DNA of 64,000 bases from Pseudomonas wayambapalatensis (GTDB taxonomy: Bacteria > Pseudomonadota > Gammaproteobacteria > Pseudomonadales > Pseudomonadaceae), in NCBI GenBank assembly GCA_014268975.2, contig CP077096.1:615001-679000 (forward strand), read 5' to 3'. Position numbers and translations under genes: made by a program. The notes beneath the pieces are model-generated. The model was given only the letters and a program-made list of their open reading frames with translations. It was not told the origin of the DNA and did not search any database. Below are positions 47,713 through 57,630 of this stretch, in pieces (positions within the stretch are counted from its first letter, which is position 1; the number at the start of each line of letters is the position of its first letter).

Positions 47713-48263
47713 CCACGCGCCCCCAGGGTGCGTCGCTGACCGCCTTCGAGCTGTTGCTGGACATCGACCGCCGCTGCCGCCTCTTGGTGGCCGACCAGCC
47801 GCTGCAGGACACGCGCCTGCAGCAGTGGAGCGGTATCGGTTTTCGCATCGCCGGGCAGTGGTTCGTCGCCCCCATGGGTGAGGTGGCCGAAGTGTTGCGC
47901 GAGCCGCGCAGCAGCCGGGTGCCTGGGGTGCAGCCATGGGTGTGCGGCGTGGCCAACCTGCGCGGTCGCCTGCTGCCGGTGATGGACCTGTCGGCGTTCT
48001 TCGGCCTTGGGCCGGCGGCCTCGGGCAAGCAGCGCCGCGTGCTGGTGCTGGACCATGACGACCTGTTCGTCGGCTTGCTGGTGGACGAAGTGGTCGGCTT
48101 GCAGCATTTCGACCTGAGCAGCCTGGAGCTGTCGCCGCCGCAACCACTGATCCGCGCTGCGGCGCGTTTCGTCCAGGGGCATTTCCCCCGTGAGCGCAAC
48201 TGGGCGATCTTCAGCCCCTTCGCCCTGGCCCAGGCGCCGGGCTTTCTCGATGTGGCGTTGTAG
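47709..48263 (+). CDS. pilI: CheW-like adaptor PilI
   Basis: CheW-domain protein of 184 residues coupling the receptor PilJ to the kinase ChpA. It has the CheW patterns [21 protein letters not shown] and [15 protein letters not shown]. The start is a TTG (47709-47711) overlapping the pilH stop as TTGA, with GAGGTG upstream; there is no ATG at a suitable place, since the frame before it lies inside pilH. Confidence 0.92.
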   Translation: MTTRPQGASLTAFELLLDIDRRCRLLVADQPLQDTRLQQWSGIGFRIAGQWFVAPMGEVAEVLREPRSSRVPGVQPWVCGVANLRGRLLPVMDLSAFFGLGPAASGKQRRVLVLDHDDLFVGLLVDEVVGLQHFDLSSLELSPPQPLIRAAARFVQGHFPRERNWAIFSPFALAQAPGFLDVAL

Positions 48264-48277
48264 AGGACCCTGCGACA

Positions 48278-50335
48278 GTGAACAAGCCCGCTCCAACCGT
48301 CGTTCCCGAAGCCGTGGCCCAGCGCCCGCGCAGCACGGCGCAGATCACCGTACTGTTCGTGGTGCTGATCCTGTCGATCGTGCTGCTGTTCGCCAACTTC
48401 GCCTACCTCAATACCCAGTCCAACCACGACAAGCAGTACATCGGCCATGCCGGCGAGCTGCGCGTGCTGTCCCAGCGCATCGCCAAGAACGCCACCGAGG
48501 CGGCGGCGGGCAAGGCCCTGGCGTTCAGGCTGCTGTCCGATGCCCGCAACGATTTCGAGCGCCGCTGGAAGTACCTGCGCGAGGGTGACAAGGCCACCGG
48601 CCTGCCGCCCGCACCGGCCACGGTGCGCGACGAAATGGACGCGGTGCGCCAGGACTGGGAGAACCTGCGGCGCAACACCGACACCATCCTGGCCAGCGAG
48701 CAGACCGTGCTGTCCTTGCACCAGGTGGCGGCAACCCTGGCCGAAACCGTGCCCCAGTTGCAGGTCGAGTACGAAAAGGTCGTGGAAATCCTGCTGCAGA
48801 GCGGTGCACCGGCCAGCCAGGTGGCCGTGGCCCAGCGCCAGTTGCTGTTGGCCGAGCGGATTCTCGGTTCGGTCAATACCGTGCTGGCCGGTGACGATAC
48901 CTCGGTGCAGGCCGCCGACACCTTCGGCCGTGATGCCAGCCGCTTCGGCCAGGTGCTCGAAGGCATGCTCGGCGGCAATCCGGCGATCCAGGTGACCCGT
49001 GTCGAAGACCCGGACGCCCGCGCGCGCCTGGCCGAGATCGCTGAGCTGTTCCAGTTCGTTTCCGGCTCGGTCGACGAAATTCTCGAAACTTCACCGGAAC
49101 TGCTGCGGGTGCGCGAGGCGGCGAGCAACATTTTCAGCCTGTCGCAGACCCTGCTCGACGAAGCCTCGCACCTGGCCAACGGTTTCGAGAACCTCGCCGG
49201 GCGCACCCTCGATACCGTCGGCGGCTACGTGCTCGGCCTGCTGGCGCTGGCCTCGATCATCCTCATCGGCCTGGTGATGGTCCGCGCCACCAACCGGCAA
49301 CTGCGCGACACGGCGGAGAAGAACGAGCGCAACCAGCAGGCGATCATGCGCCTGCTCGATGAAATCGAAGAGCTGGCCGATGGCGACCTGACCGTCACGG
49401 TGTCGGTCACCGAGGATTTCACCGGCGCCATCGCCGACTCGATCAACTTCTCGGTAGACCAGTTGCGCGACCTGGTGGCGACCATAAACCACAGTGCCGA
49501 GCAGGTTGCCGCTGCGGTGCAGGACACCCAGAACACCGCACGCCAGCTGGCCAAGGCCTCGGAACACCAGGCCGACCAGATCAGCGAAGCGTCGCTGGCG
49601 GTGGGCGACATGGTCGAGTCGATCGACCGGGTTTCCGCCCACGCCTACGAGTCGGCCAAGGTCGCCGAGCGCTCGGTGGCCATCGCCAACAAGGGCAACG
49701 AGGTGGTGCACAACACCATCCATGGCATGGACAACATCCGCGAGCAGATCCAGGACACCGCCAAGCGCATCAAGCGTCTGGGCGAGTCTTCCCAGGAAAT
49801 CGGTGACATTGTCAGCCTGATCGACGACATTGCCGAGCAGACCAACATCCTGGCCCTCAATGCGGCGATCCAGGCCTCGCTGGCGGGTGAAGCCGGGCGC
49901 GGCTTCGCCGTGGTCGCCGACGAGGTACAGCGCCTGGCTGAACGCTCGTCGTCGGCGACCCGACAGATCGAAGCACTGGTGCGGACCATCCAGGCCGATA
50001 CCAACGAAGCGGTGATCTCCATGGAGCAGACCACCGCCGAAGTGGTGCGCGGTGCGCGTCTTGCCCAGGACGCCGGCGTGGCCCTGGCTGAAATCGAGGG
50101 CGTGTCGCAGAACCTGGCCGAGTTGATCCACAGCATTTCCGACGCGGCGCAACTGCAGACATCCTCGGCCGGGCAGATTTCCCACACCATGGCGGTGATC
50201 CAGCAGATCACCGCGCAGACCTCCGCCGGTTCCGGCGCTACCGCCGACAGCATTCGTCACTTGGCCAGAATGGCCAGCGAGATGCGCCGTTCGGTGTCTG
50301 GTTTCACCCTGCCGGCCCCGGCCGAGCGGCGCTGA
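48278..50335 (+). CDS. pilJ: Type IV pilus chemoreceptor PilJ
   Basis: Methyl-accepting protein of 685 residues, closely matching P. aeruginosa PilJ along its length. A transmembrane helix is at about 22-42, then a periplasmic type IV pili methyl-accepting domain, including [21 protein letters not shown] second transmembrane segment ([18 protein letters not shown]) is near 310-330, followed by HAMP and a cytoplasmic signalling domain with the tip [13 protein letters not shown]. It starts at GTG 48278 after AGAGGA. It senses surface contact or pilin in P. aeruginosa. Confidence 0.96.
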   Translation: MNKPAPTVVPEAVAQRPRSTAQITVLFVVLILSIVLLFANFAYLNTQSNHDKQYIGHAGELRVLSQRIAKNATEAAAGKALAFRLLSDARNDFERRWKYLREGDKATGLPPAPATVRDEMDAVRQDWENLRRNTDTILASEQTVLSLHQVAATLAETVPQLQVEYEKVVEILLQSGAPASQVAVAQRQLLLAERILGSVNTVLAGDDTSVQAADTFGRDASRFGQVLEGMLGGNPAIQVTRVEDPDARARLAEIAELFQFVSGSVDEILETSPELLRVREAASNIFSLSQTLLDEASHLANGFENLAGRTLDTVGGYVLGLLALASIILIGLVMVRATNRQLRDTAEKNERNQQAIMRLLDEIEELADGDLTVTVSVTEDFTGAIADSINFSVDQLRDLVATINHSAEQVAAAVQDTQNTARQLAKASEHQADQISEASLAVGDMVESIDRVSAHAYESAKVAERSVAIANKGNEVVHNTIHGMDNIREQIQDTAKRIKRLGESSQEIGDIVSLIDDIAEQTNILALNAAIQASLAGEAGRGFAVVADEVQRLAERSSSATRQIEALVRTIQADTNEAVISMEQTTAEVVRGARLAQDAGVALAEIEGVSQNLAELIHSISDAAQLQTSSAGQISHTMAVIQQITAQTSAGSGATADSIRHLARMASEMRRSVSGFTLPAPAERR

Positions 50336-50345
50336 GGAGAGGCCG

Positions 50346-53300
50346 ATGGCCGTTACGGCAATGAGCCCCGAACGTCACGACACGGTCGCCCTTAGCTGGA
50401 CCAAGGCGGCCATCGCCGATTGCCTGGGCCAGGCGCGCCAGGCGCTGGAGCGTTTTTCCAGCGAGCCGGGCGACCCGGCCTTGCTGGGGTTCTTCGTCGA
50501 CAACCTGCATCAGGTGCAAGGGTGCCTGACGATGCTCGAGCTCAATGGCGCAGCGCGTCTGGCCGAGGAGCTGGAGTTGCTCGGGCGCGCCCTCTTCGAG
50601 GGCCAGGTCAGCCCGCGTGGCGATTGCCTGGGCGCGCTGTTCCGCGGCCTCGAGCAATTGCCGCCCTATCTCGAGCGCCTGCGGGGTGCGCGCCACGACC
50701 TGCCGTTGGTGGTGTTGCCGTTGCTCAACCAGTTGCGCCTGTGCCGTGGCGCCGAGCCGCTGGCCCAGGACAGCCTGATGGGAGAAGCGGCGCAGCGCCT
50801 GGCGGGGGCCAACGATCTGGCCAACCTCGACCTGTCGCTGGGCAACTGGCGCGACCAGTTGCAGGCCGGCCAGGGCCGCGATGCCCTGCGCTCGGTGATC
50901 ACTGCCCTGTGCGACGACCTGGTGCGGATCAAGGAGCGGCTCGACCCGTTCGTACGGGGTGATAACGAGCAGCGCGACCCGCTCGATGTGCTGGTCGCGC
51001 CGCTGCGCCATGTAGCCGATACCCTCGCAGTGCTGGGTTTCCAGCAGCCGCGCCGGGTCATCATCGATCAGGTGCTCGCCTTGCAGGCCCTGGCCCAGGG
51101 CGAACGTGCCGTGGACGATGCGGTGCTGATGGATGTGGCCGGTGCCCTGTTGTACGTGGAGGCGACGCTCAACGGCATGGTCGGCGGCCTTGCCGAGGGC
51201 CTGGAAAGCGGCATGCCCGGCTCGGACGTGACCGAGATCCGCCAGCGGGTGTTCGAGGAGTCGCTCTCGGTGTTGCAGCAGGCCAAGGACCTGATCGGCG
51301 ACTGCCTGGAATCCGGTTGGCCGCGCCAGCGTCTGCAGCCCCTGCCGGGCCTGCTGCAGCAGGTTCGTGGTGCGTTGGCGATGCTGATGCTGCCGGCCGC
51401 CTCCGAGGTCTTCGGAGTGTCGGCCGACTATGTGCAAGGTTGGCTGTCGCACCTCGATCAGGAGCCCCCGGAGCAGGAGTTGACCCACCTGGCCGAGGCC
51501 TTGAGCGCCGTGGAGTGCTACCTGCAATGGCGTGTAGCCGATCCGCTGGCAGATGCCCAGCGTTTCCTCGACATGGCCTTTGCAAGCCTGGCTGCGCTGG
51601 GGCTGCGCTGCAGCCACGAGGCCGTGAGCGCCACCGCGCAGATACCGGATGACGGCATCGACGACGAGTTGCGCCAGGTGTTCCTCGAAGAGGCCGGCGA
51701 GCTGTTGCCGGAGATCGAGCGCCAATGGTTGCGCTGGCGCGCCGACAATCAGCAGCGCGAGGCGTTGATCGAATTGCGCCGTGCCCTGCATACGTTAAAG
51801 GGCAGCGGGCGGATGGTGCACGCAGGTGCCGTGGCCGAGCTGGCCTGGGCGGCCGAGCATCTGCTCAATCGTGTGCTGGAAGGGCGCATCGTACTGAGCG
51901 GCGAGGGCGCTGTGGCCCTGCAGCAGGCCCTCGTCCACCTGCCCGATCTGCTCGCCGACTTCGCTGCCGGCCAGATACCTCGGTTGGCCGATGTCGAGCA
52001 GCTCAGCGGCCACTTGCATGTCCTGGCTGTCAACGACAAGGCGCCGGCCAGTGCCGATGACGGGCTCGACCCGCACCTGCTGGAGATTTTCCGCAACGAG
52101 GCCCAAGGCCATCTGGCCAGCCTCGACAGTTTCCTCACGGCTGCCGATGGCCAGGACACCCAGGTCAGCGACAGCCTGCAACGCGCGCTGCATACCCTCA
52201 AGGGCAGTGCGGCCATGGCCGGGGTGATGCCGATCGCGGAGCTGGCCACCGCCTTCGACCGCCTGGCGCGTGAATACAAGGCGCACCAACTGCCGTTGGA
52301 AGTGGCGGATATCGAATGGCTGGAAACGTCGCGCCGCCTGTTCCAGCTGGGCCTGGCCCAGCTTGAGCGCACACCGCTGGCACCGATTCCTGGCGCTGCG
52401 CAACTGATCGAGCAGGTCGGCGAAGCGGTGGATGCGCGCCTGGCGGTGCTGCAGGACGGGGCGCCGCACACCCGCCGTAGCCGCCGGGATCCGCAACTGA
52501 TCGCCAGTTTCCTGGCCCAGGGGATGGATATTCTGCTCGATGCCGAGTCGCTGTTGTCGCGCTGGCAGGAGCACCCGCGCGAACGCCAGGAGCTGGACAC
52601 GCTGCTTGACGAGCTGACGACCCTGGCCCACGGCGCGCACCTGGCCGATTTCTGGCAGGTGGATGAGCTTTGCGAAGCGCTGCTCGATCTGTACGGGGCG
52701 GTGGAGGAAGGCAGCCTGGTCGCCGACGGGCATTTCTTCTCCCAGGCGCAGCAGGCCCATGAAGCCCTGATCGACATGCTCGACGAGATTGCCGCGGGGC
52801 AGGAAGTCACCCCGCGCAACGAGTGCCTGGATGGCTTGCGTTCGTTGCTGGACGGGGCGCTCGACCCGGCGGCAACCGGGCTGGTGGGCGAGCAGGGCGT
52901 GACCCCGCTGGCCACTGCCATGGACCTGCCGGAGCCGGCAGTGGTGCAATTGTTCCTCGAAGAGGCCGGCGACATTCTCGACAGCGCCGACCAGGCTTTG
53001 CAGCGCTGGCGGCAGGAGCCTGACGGCAGTTGCGCGGTGTCCGCGCTGCAGCACGATGTGCAGACCTTGCGCGGCGGTGCGCAGATGGCCGCGATTGGCG
53101 CCATCGAGGTGCTCGCCCAGGAGCTGGCGTTGCTCTACGAAGGCGTGGTCGACCGCCGATTGGGCGCCAGCAAGGCACTGTTCGAGCTGCTGCAGCGCAG
53201 CCATGCGGCGCTGGGCCAGATGCTCGAAAGCCTGCGCCAGGGCCAGGTGCCGTCTTCGGCGGTGGCACTGCTTGGTGAGTTGCGTGAGTTCCGCCATGCG

Positions 53301-55622
53301 CCAAGCAGCGAGCCGGAGGGTGCAGAAACCCCCGGCGACAAGGAGCTGCTGGAAGTCTTCCTCGAAGAAAGCTCGGACATCGTCGAAAGCGCTGCAGCTG
53401 CATTGGCGCGCTGGCAGGCCGACCCGCGCAGCAGTGTCGAGGTGGAAAACCTGCTGCGCGACCTGCACACCCTCAAAGGCGGCGCGCGCATGGTGGAAAT
53501 CGCCGCCATCGGCGACCTGGCCCACGAGCTGGAATTTCTCTACGAGCTGCTCGCCGCTGGCCGCCTGCCACCGACGCCTGCGCTGTTCAGCCTGCTGCAG
53601 AACTGCCACGACCGCCTCGCGCACATGCTCGACGCCGTGCGCCTGGGGCAGCCGCTGCACGCCGCGACGGCGCTGATCGATTACATCCGCAACTTCTCCA
53701 GCGCGGCGCTGACCGACAGCGCTGCCGGCCAGCCGTCGGTGGAGGCCGCGCCGCTCGACATACCGGCCGCCGCACCGGAGCGCGCACCCGGGGACATGGT
53801 CAAGGTCGATGCCGAACTGCTCGACGACCTGGGCAACCTGGCCAGCGAGCATGCGATCATTCGTGGTCGCATCGAGCAGCAGGTCAACGATGCACAGTTC
53901 GCCCTGAGCGAAATGGAAACCACCCTGGAGCGCATGCGCGACCAGTTGCTGCGCCTGGACAACGAAACCCAGGGCCGCATGTCCAGCCGCTGGCAGGCCG
54001 AGGGCGACGCCTACGACGACTTCGACCCGCTGGAAATGGACCGTCACTCGCAGTTGCAGCAGCTGTCGCGGGCGTTGTTCGAGTCGGCTTCCGACCTGCT
54101 CGACCTCAAGGAAACTCTTGCCTTGCGCGCCCAGGAGGCGCACGGCCTGCTGCAGCAGCAGGCGCGGGTCAACAGTCAGTTGCAGGAAGGCCTGACCGCC
54201 ACCCTGATGGTGCCTTTCGAGCGCCTGGTGCCACGCCTGCAGCGCGTGGTGCGGCAGGTGGCGAGCGAGCTGGGCAAACAGGTCGAACTGGTGGTCGGCA
54301 ACGCCGAGGGCGAGCTGGATCGCAGCGTACTGGAGCGCATGGTCGCGCCACTGGAGCACATGCTACGCAATGCTGTCGACCATGGCCTTGAACCGCGCGA
54401 GGTGCGCCTGGCGGCAGGCAAGCCGGAGCAGGGCACCATCCACCTCAATCTGCTGCACGAGGGCGCCGATATCGTCATCGAGATGAGTGACGACGGTGCC
54501 GGGGTGCCGCTGGAGGCGGTGCGCAAGAAGGCCATCAAGCGTGGCTTGCTGGCGCCACAGGCGCAGCTCAGCGATCACGAGATCCTGCAGTTCATCCTGC
54601 GTCCGGGCTTTTCCACGGCAGAGAAGATCACCCAGATTTCCGGGCGCGGGCTGGGCATGGACGTGGTCCATGAAGAGGTCAAGCAGTTGGGCGGCTCGAT
54701 GAGCATCGAGTCCAGCCCTGGCAAGGGGGCACGCTTCCAGATCCGCCTGCCGTTCACGGTGTCGCTGAACCGGGCACTGATGGTGCACCTGGGCGAGGAA
54801 CAGTACGCCATCCCGCTCAACACCATCGAGGGCATCGTCCGCGTGCCGCCCGCCGAGCTCGAGGCCTGCTATCAACTGGACCCGCCACGCTATCACTATG
54901 CTGGGCACGCCTACGACCTGCGCTATCTGGGCGAGCTGCTGCAGGATGTCGCTCGACCGCGCCTGCTGGGGCAAACCCTGCCCTTGCCGGTGCTGCTGGT
55001 GCATGCCCAGGAGCAGTCGTTCGCGATCCAGGCCGATGGCCTGTCGCCGAGCCGCGAGATCGTGGTGAAAAGCCTGGGGCCGCAGTTCGCTGCGGTGCCG
55101 GGGTTGTCGGGTGCGACCTTGCTCGGTGATGGGCGGGTGGTGCTGATTCTCGACCTGCTCGGTCAGCTGCGTGGCCAGCAGCGGCGCCTGGCGCGGTTGC
55201 CGGTGGGCGATGGCGAGCGGCGCCAACTGTTCGGCCCGGCAGCGCGGCGGCCGTTGCTGGTGATGGTGGTCGACGACTCGGTCACCGTGCGCAAGGTCAC
55301 CAGCCGCCTGCTGGAACGTCATGGCATGAGCGTGTTGACCGCCAAGGACGGGGTCGATGCCATGGCCCTGCTGGAGGAACACCGCCCCGACGTGCTGCTG
55401 CTGGACATCGAAATGCCGCGCATGGACGGCTTCGAAGTGGCGACGCGGGTGCGGCGCGACAACCGACTGCACGACCTGCCAATCATCATGATCACCTCGC
55501 GTACCGGTCAGAAGCACCGCGATCGAGCCATGGCCATCGGCGTCAACGAATACCTCGGCAAGCCTTACCAGGAGTCGCTCCTGCTGCAGAGCATCGCCCA
55601 CTGGAGCAAGCCCCATGCTTGA
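50346..55622 (+). CDS. chpA: Chemotaxis histidine kinase ChpA (PilL)
   Basis: CheA-like hybrid kinase of 1758 residues, shorter than the ~2470-residue P. aeruginosa ChpA. It carries several Hpt-type modules. H-box histidines are His55 (NLHQVQG), His482, His616 and His1041 (all HTLKG). The box at 906 has Gln (VQTLRGG) and the one at 758 has Thr in the His position (LTTLAHG). A CheA-type HATPase follows (LRNAVDHGLE about 1339, GRGLGMDVV about 1435), then a CheW domain (about 1470-1610) and a C-terminal receiver with phosphoacceptor Asp1687. GAGGAGAGG precedes the ATG. The stop overlaps chpC by 8 nt. Confidence 0.95.
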   Translation: MAVTAMSPERHDTVALSWTKAAIADCLGQARQALERFSSEPGDPALLGFFVDNLHQVQGCLTMLELNGAARLAEELELLGRALFEGQVSPRGDCLGALFRGLEQLPPYLERLRGARHDLPLVVLPLLNQLRLCRGAEPLAQDSLMGEAAQRLAGANDLANLDLSLGNWRDQLQAGQGRDALRSVITALCDDLVRIKERLDPFVRGDNEQRDPLDVLVAPLRHVADTLAVLGFQQPRRVIIDQVLALQALAQGERAVDDAVLMDVAGALLYVEATLNGMVGGLAEGLESGMPGSDVTEIRQRVFEESLSVLQQAKDLIGDCLESGWPRQRLQPLPGLLQQVRGALAMLMLPAASEVFGVSADYVQGWLSHLDQEPPEQELTHLAEALSAVECYLQWRVADPLADAQRFLDMAFASLAALGLRCSHEAVSATAQIPDDGIDDELRQVFLEEAGELLPEIERQWLRWRADNQQREALIELRRALHTLKGSGRMVHAGAVAELAWAAEHLLNRVLEGRIVLSGEGAVALQQALVHLPDLLADFAAGQIPRLADVEQLSGHLHVLAVNDKAPASADDGLDPHLLEIFRNEAQGHLASLDSFLTAADGQDTQVSDSLQRALHTLKGSAAMAGVMPIAELATAFDRLAREYKAHQLPLEVADIEWLETSRRLFQLGLAQLERTPLAPIPGAAQLIEQVGEAVDARLAVLQDGAPHTRRSRRDPQLIASFLAQGMDILLDAESLLSRWQEHPRERQELDTLLDELTTLAHGAHLADFWQVDELCEALLDLYGAVEEGSLVADGHFFSQAQQAHEALIDMLDEIAAGQEVTPRNECLDGLRSLLDGALDPAATGLVGEQGVTPLATAMDLPEPAVVQLFLEEAGDILDSADQALQRWRQEPDGSCAVSALQHDVQTLRGGAQMAAIGAIEVLAQELALLYEGVVDRRLGASKALFELLQRSHAALGQMLESLRQGQVPSSAVALLGELREFRHAPSSEPEGAETPGDKELLEVFLEESSDIVESAAAALARWQADPRSSVEVENLLRDLHTLKGGARMVEIAAIGDLAHELEFLYELLAAGRLPPTPALFSLLQNCHDRLAHMLDAVRLGQPLHAATALIDYIRNFSSAALTDSAAGQPSVEAAPLDIPAAAPERAPGDMVKVDAELLDDLGNLASEHAIIRGRIEQQVNDAQFALSEMETTLERMRDQLLRLDNETQGRMSSRWQAEGDAYDDFDPLEMDRHSQLQQLSRALFESASDLLDLKETLALRAQEAHGLLQQQARVNSQLQEGLTATLMVPFERLVPRLQRVVRQVASELGKQVELVVGNAEGELDRSVLERMVAPLEHMLRNAVDHGLEPREVRLAAGKPEQGTIHLNLLHEGADIVIEMSDDGAGVPLEAVRKKAIKRGLLAPQAQLSDHEILQFILRPGFSTAEKITQISGRGLGMDVVHEEVKQLGGSMSIESSPGKGARFQIRLPFTVSLNRALMVHLGEEQYAIPLNTIEGIVRVPPAELEACYQLDPPRYHYAGHAYDLRYLGELLQDVARPRLLGQTLPLPVLLVHAQEQSFAIQADGLSPSREIVVKSLGPQFAAVPGLSGATLLGDGRVVLILDLLGQLRGQQRRLARLPVGDGERRQLFGPAARRPLLVMVVDDSVTVRKVTSRLLERHGMSVLTAKDGVDAMALLEEHRPDVLLLDIEMPRMDGFEVATRVRRDNRLHDLPIIMITSRTGQKHRDRAMAIGVNEYLGKPYQESLLLQSIAHWSKPHA

Positions 55623-56088
55623 ACATATCGCCGGCCAGCGCAGCAGCCTCACCGGCCTGTTGCTGCCCCTGGGCGACCGCACCCTGGTGCTGCCCAATGT
55701 CGCCGTCGCCGAGCTGATCGGTGAGCGTGCGTTCGTCTGCGAGCGGCACCAGCCGGCCTGGCACATGGGCTGGATCGACTGGCGCCAGCAGCGCTTGCCG
55801 CTCATCGGCTTCGAGGCGGCCTGTGGGGGCGAGACGCCTTGTGGCGAGCGGGCGCGGATCGTCGTGCTCAACGCCCTGGGCGATACCGGGCTGCGCTACC
55901 TGGCGGTGCTGCTGCAGGGGATTCCGCGCTCGTGCAAGCTCGACAGCCAGTTGAACTATGTGGACGTGCCACTGGGGGCAATGGAGCTGGCGGCGGTGCA
56001 GGTGGGCGATCAGGTGGCGCGGGTGCCTGACCTGGCGGCGCTCGAGCGGCTGGTGCGTGACGCGGATCTGCAACCTTTGGTGCAGTAG
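55615..56088 (+). CDS. chpC: CheW-like adaptor ChpC
   Basis: 157-residue CheW-domain protein (LLLPLGDRTLVLPNVAVAELIGE), the second adaptor of the Pil-Chp system. It overlaps the end of chpA by 8 nt and has the order seen in P. aeruginosa, but pilK and chpB (methyltransferase and methylesterase) are missing between pilJ and chpC. A linked family is suggested by position rather than by diagnostic residues. Confidence 0.85.
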   Translation: MLEHIAGQRSSLTGLLLPLGDRTLVLPNVAVAELIGERAFVCERHQPAWHMGWIDWRQQRLPLIGFEAACGGETPCGERARIVVLNALGDTGLRYLAVLLQGIPRSCKLDSQLNYVDVPLGAMELAAVQVGDQVARVPDLAALERLVRDADLQPLVQ

Positions 56089-56162
56089 GATGGTGCTGTT
56101 GCGGGCCCTATCGCACCACTGCCTGTCAGGAACCCATTGACCTTGTGGAGGTCAGACTCTGC

Positions 56163-56780
56163 ATGTACTACGGTGAACGCTTCAATGCCTGGACCCACCT
56201 GGTCGGTGCCGTCCTGGCCTGTATCGGTGCCATCTGGCTGATCGTCGTCGCGGGCTTGCAGGGCGACCCCTGGAAGATCGTCAGCTTCTCCATCTACGGC
56301 TTTACGCTGCTGTTGCTCTACAGCATTTCCACGCTTTATCACAGCACGCGCGGCCGGGCCAAGGTGGTCATGCGCAAGCTCGATCACCTGTCGATCTACC
56401 TGCTCATCGCCGGCAGCTATACACCGTTCTGCCTGGTCAGCCTGCGCGGGCCCTGGGGCTGGAGCCTGTTCGGCATCGTCTGGGGGCTGGCGGTGATCGG
56501 CATGCTCCAGGAGATCAAGCCGCGCTCCGAGGCGCGGGTGCTGTCGATCATCATCTACGCGGTGATGGGCTGGATCGTGCTGGTGGCGGTCAAGCCGCTG
56601 CTCTACAGCCTTGGCGGCGCCGGCTTTGCCTGGCTGGCGGCCGGCGGTGTGTTGTACACCGTCGGCATCATCTTCTTCGCCTTCGACAGCCGCTTTCGTC
56701 ACTGGCACGGCATCTGGCACCTGTTCGTCATCGCTGGCAGCCTGATGCACTTCGTCGCGGTGTCCTTCTATGTGCTCTAG
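56163..56780 (+). CDS. yqfA: Hemolysin III / TrhA family membrane protein
   Basis: Integral membrane protein of 205 residues with about seven hydrophobic segments, of the YqfA/hemolysin III (PAQR-like) family. It has GERFNAWTHLVGAV at the start, the conserved SISTLYHSTRG and a His-rich C-terminal GIWHLFVIAGSLMHF. Family members affect membrane fluidity or energetics; direct hemolysis is not implied. The start at 56163 is preferred over GTG 56145; GGAGG is 11 nt upstream. It is convergent with rsmE, 9 bp apart. Confidence 0.9.
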   Translation: MYYGERFNAWTHLVGAVLACIGAIWLIVVAGLQGDPWKIVSFSIYGFTLLLLYSISTLYHSTRGRAKVVMRKLDHLSIYLLIAGSYTPFCLVSLRGPWGWSLFGIVWGLAVIGMLQEIKPRSEARVLSIIIYAVMGWIVLVAVKPLLYSLGGAGFAWLAAGGVLYTVGIIFFAFDSRFRHWHGIWHLFVIAGSLMHFVAVSFYVL

Positions 56781-56789
56781 GGGCTGAGC

Positions 56790-57509
56790 CTAGAAATCGC
56801 CCCACAGCTGCTGCGCCACCGACAGCGCCACCACCGGCGCGGTCTCGGTGCGCAGTACGCGGGGGCCGAGGCGGGCGGCGTGGAAGCCGGCGCCCTTGGC
56901 CTGATCGACTTCGGCATCGCTCAAGCCACCCTCAGGTCCGATCAGGAAGGCCAGGCGCATCGGTTTGTCATGGCTGGTCAGCGGCTCGGCCACCGGGTGC
57001 AGGACCAGCTTGAGCTCGGCCTCGCTGTCTTTCAGCCATTCGGCCAGGGTCACCGGCGGATGGATCACGGGCAGGGTGGAGCGCCCGCATTGTTCGCAGG
57101 CGCTGATCGCCACCTGGCGCCAGTGGGCCAGGCGCTTGTCGGCACGCTCATCCTTCAGGCGTACTTCGCAGCGCTCGCTGACGATCGGGGTGATTTCGTT
57201 GACGCCCAGCTCGGTGGCCTTCTGGATCGCCCAGTCCATGCGCTCGCCGCGGGACAGCCCCTGGCCGAGGTGGATGTGCAGCGGCGAGTCGGGCTGGCCG
57301 GGCAGGGCCTGGTCGAGGCTGACGCGCACGGATTTCTTGCCCACTTCGAGCAACTGGCCGAGGTATTCCTGGCCGCTGCCGTCGAACAATTGCACGGCGG
57401 CGCCGGCGGTCATGCGCAGCACGCGGCCGATGTAGTGGGCCTGGGCCTCGGGCAGCTCGTGCTCACCAAGGCTTAGCGGGGCGTCGATGAAGAAGCGGGA
57501 CAGTCTCAT
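56790..57509 (-). CDS. rsmE: 16S rRNA (uracil-1498-N3)-methyltransferase
   Basis: SPOUT methyltransferase that makes m3U1498 in 16S rRNA. The 239-residue protein has an N-terminal PUA-like domain (MRLSRFFIDAPLSLGEHEL), a middle helix with DWAIQKATELGVNEITP, the cofactor-binding FLIGPEGGLSDAEVD and the knot motif LGPRVLRTETAPVVAL. It is the canonical copy; a diverged paralogue is at 24918-25625. A REP hairpin lies upstream of it. Confidence 0.96.
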   Translation of the reverse strand: MRLSRFFIDAPLSLGEHELPEAQAHYIGRVLRMTAGAAVQLFDGSGQEYLGQLLEVGKKSVRVSLDQALPGQPDSPLHIHLGQGLSRGERMDWAIQKATELGVNEITPIVSERCEVRLKDERADKRLAHWRQVAISACEQCGRSTLPVIHPPVTLAEWLKDSEAELKLVLHPVAEPLTSHDKPMRLAFLIGPEGGLSDAEVDQAKGAGFHAARLGPRVLRTETAPVVALSVAQQLWGDF

Positions 57510-57543
57510 GGTTTGGCTCGGAATAGGGGGGGGACATCGTCCT

Positions 57544-57617
57544 CTGTAGGAGCGGGCTTGCCCGCGAATGCGTCAATGGCAGCACCGCAGCATCCGCGGG
57601 CAAGCCCGCTCCTACAG
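57544..57617. repeat. REP hairpin between bioA and rsmE
   Basis: CTGTAGGAGCGGGCTTGCCCGCGGATG-type arms at 57544-57570 and 57591-57617 form an almost perfect 27-bp stem around a 20-nt centre. It lies 13 bp after the bioA stop. Confidence 0.85.
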
Positions 57618-57630
57618 GGTTAGGTGATAG

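Noticed and set aside
56163..56780. Annotation of the 205-residue membrane protein as a hemolysin toxin.
   Set aside because: The family name is historic; the sequence is a conserved seven-helix membrane protein with a housekeeping-type context.
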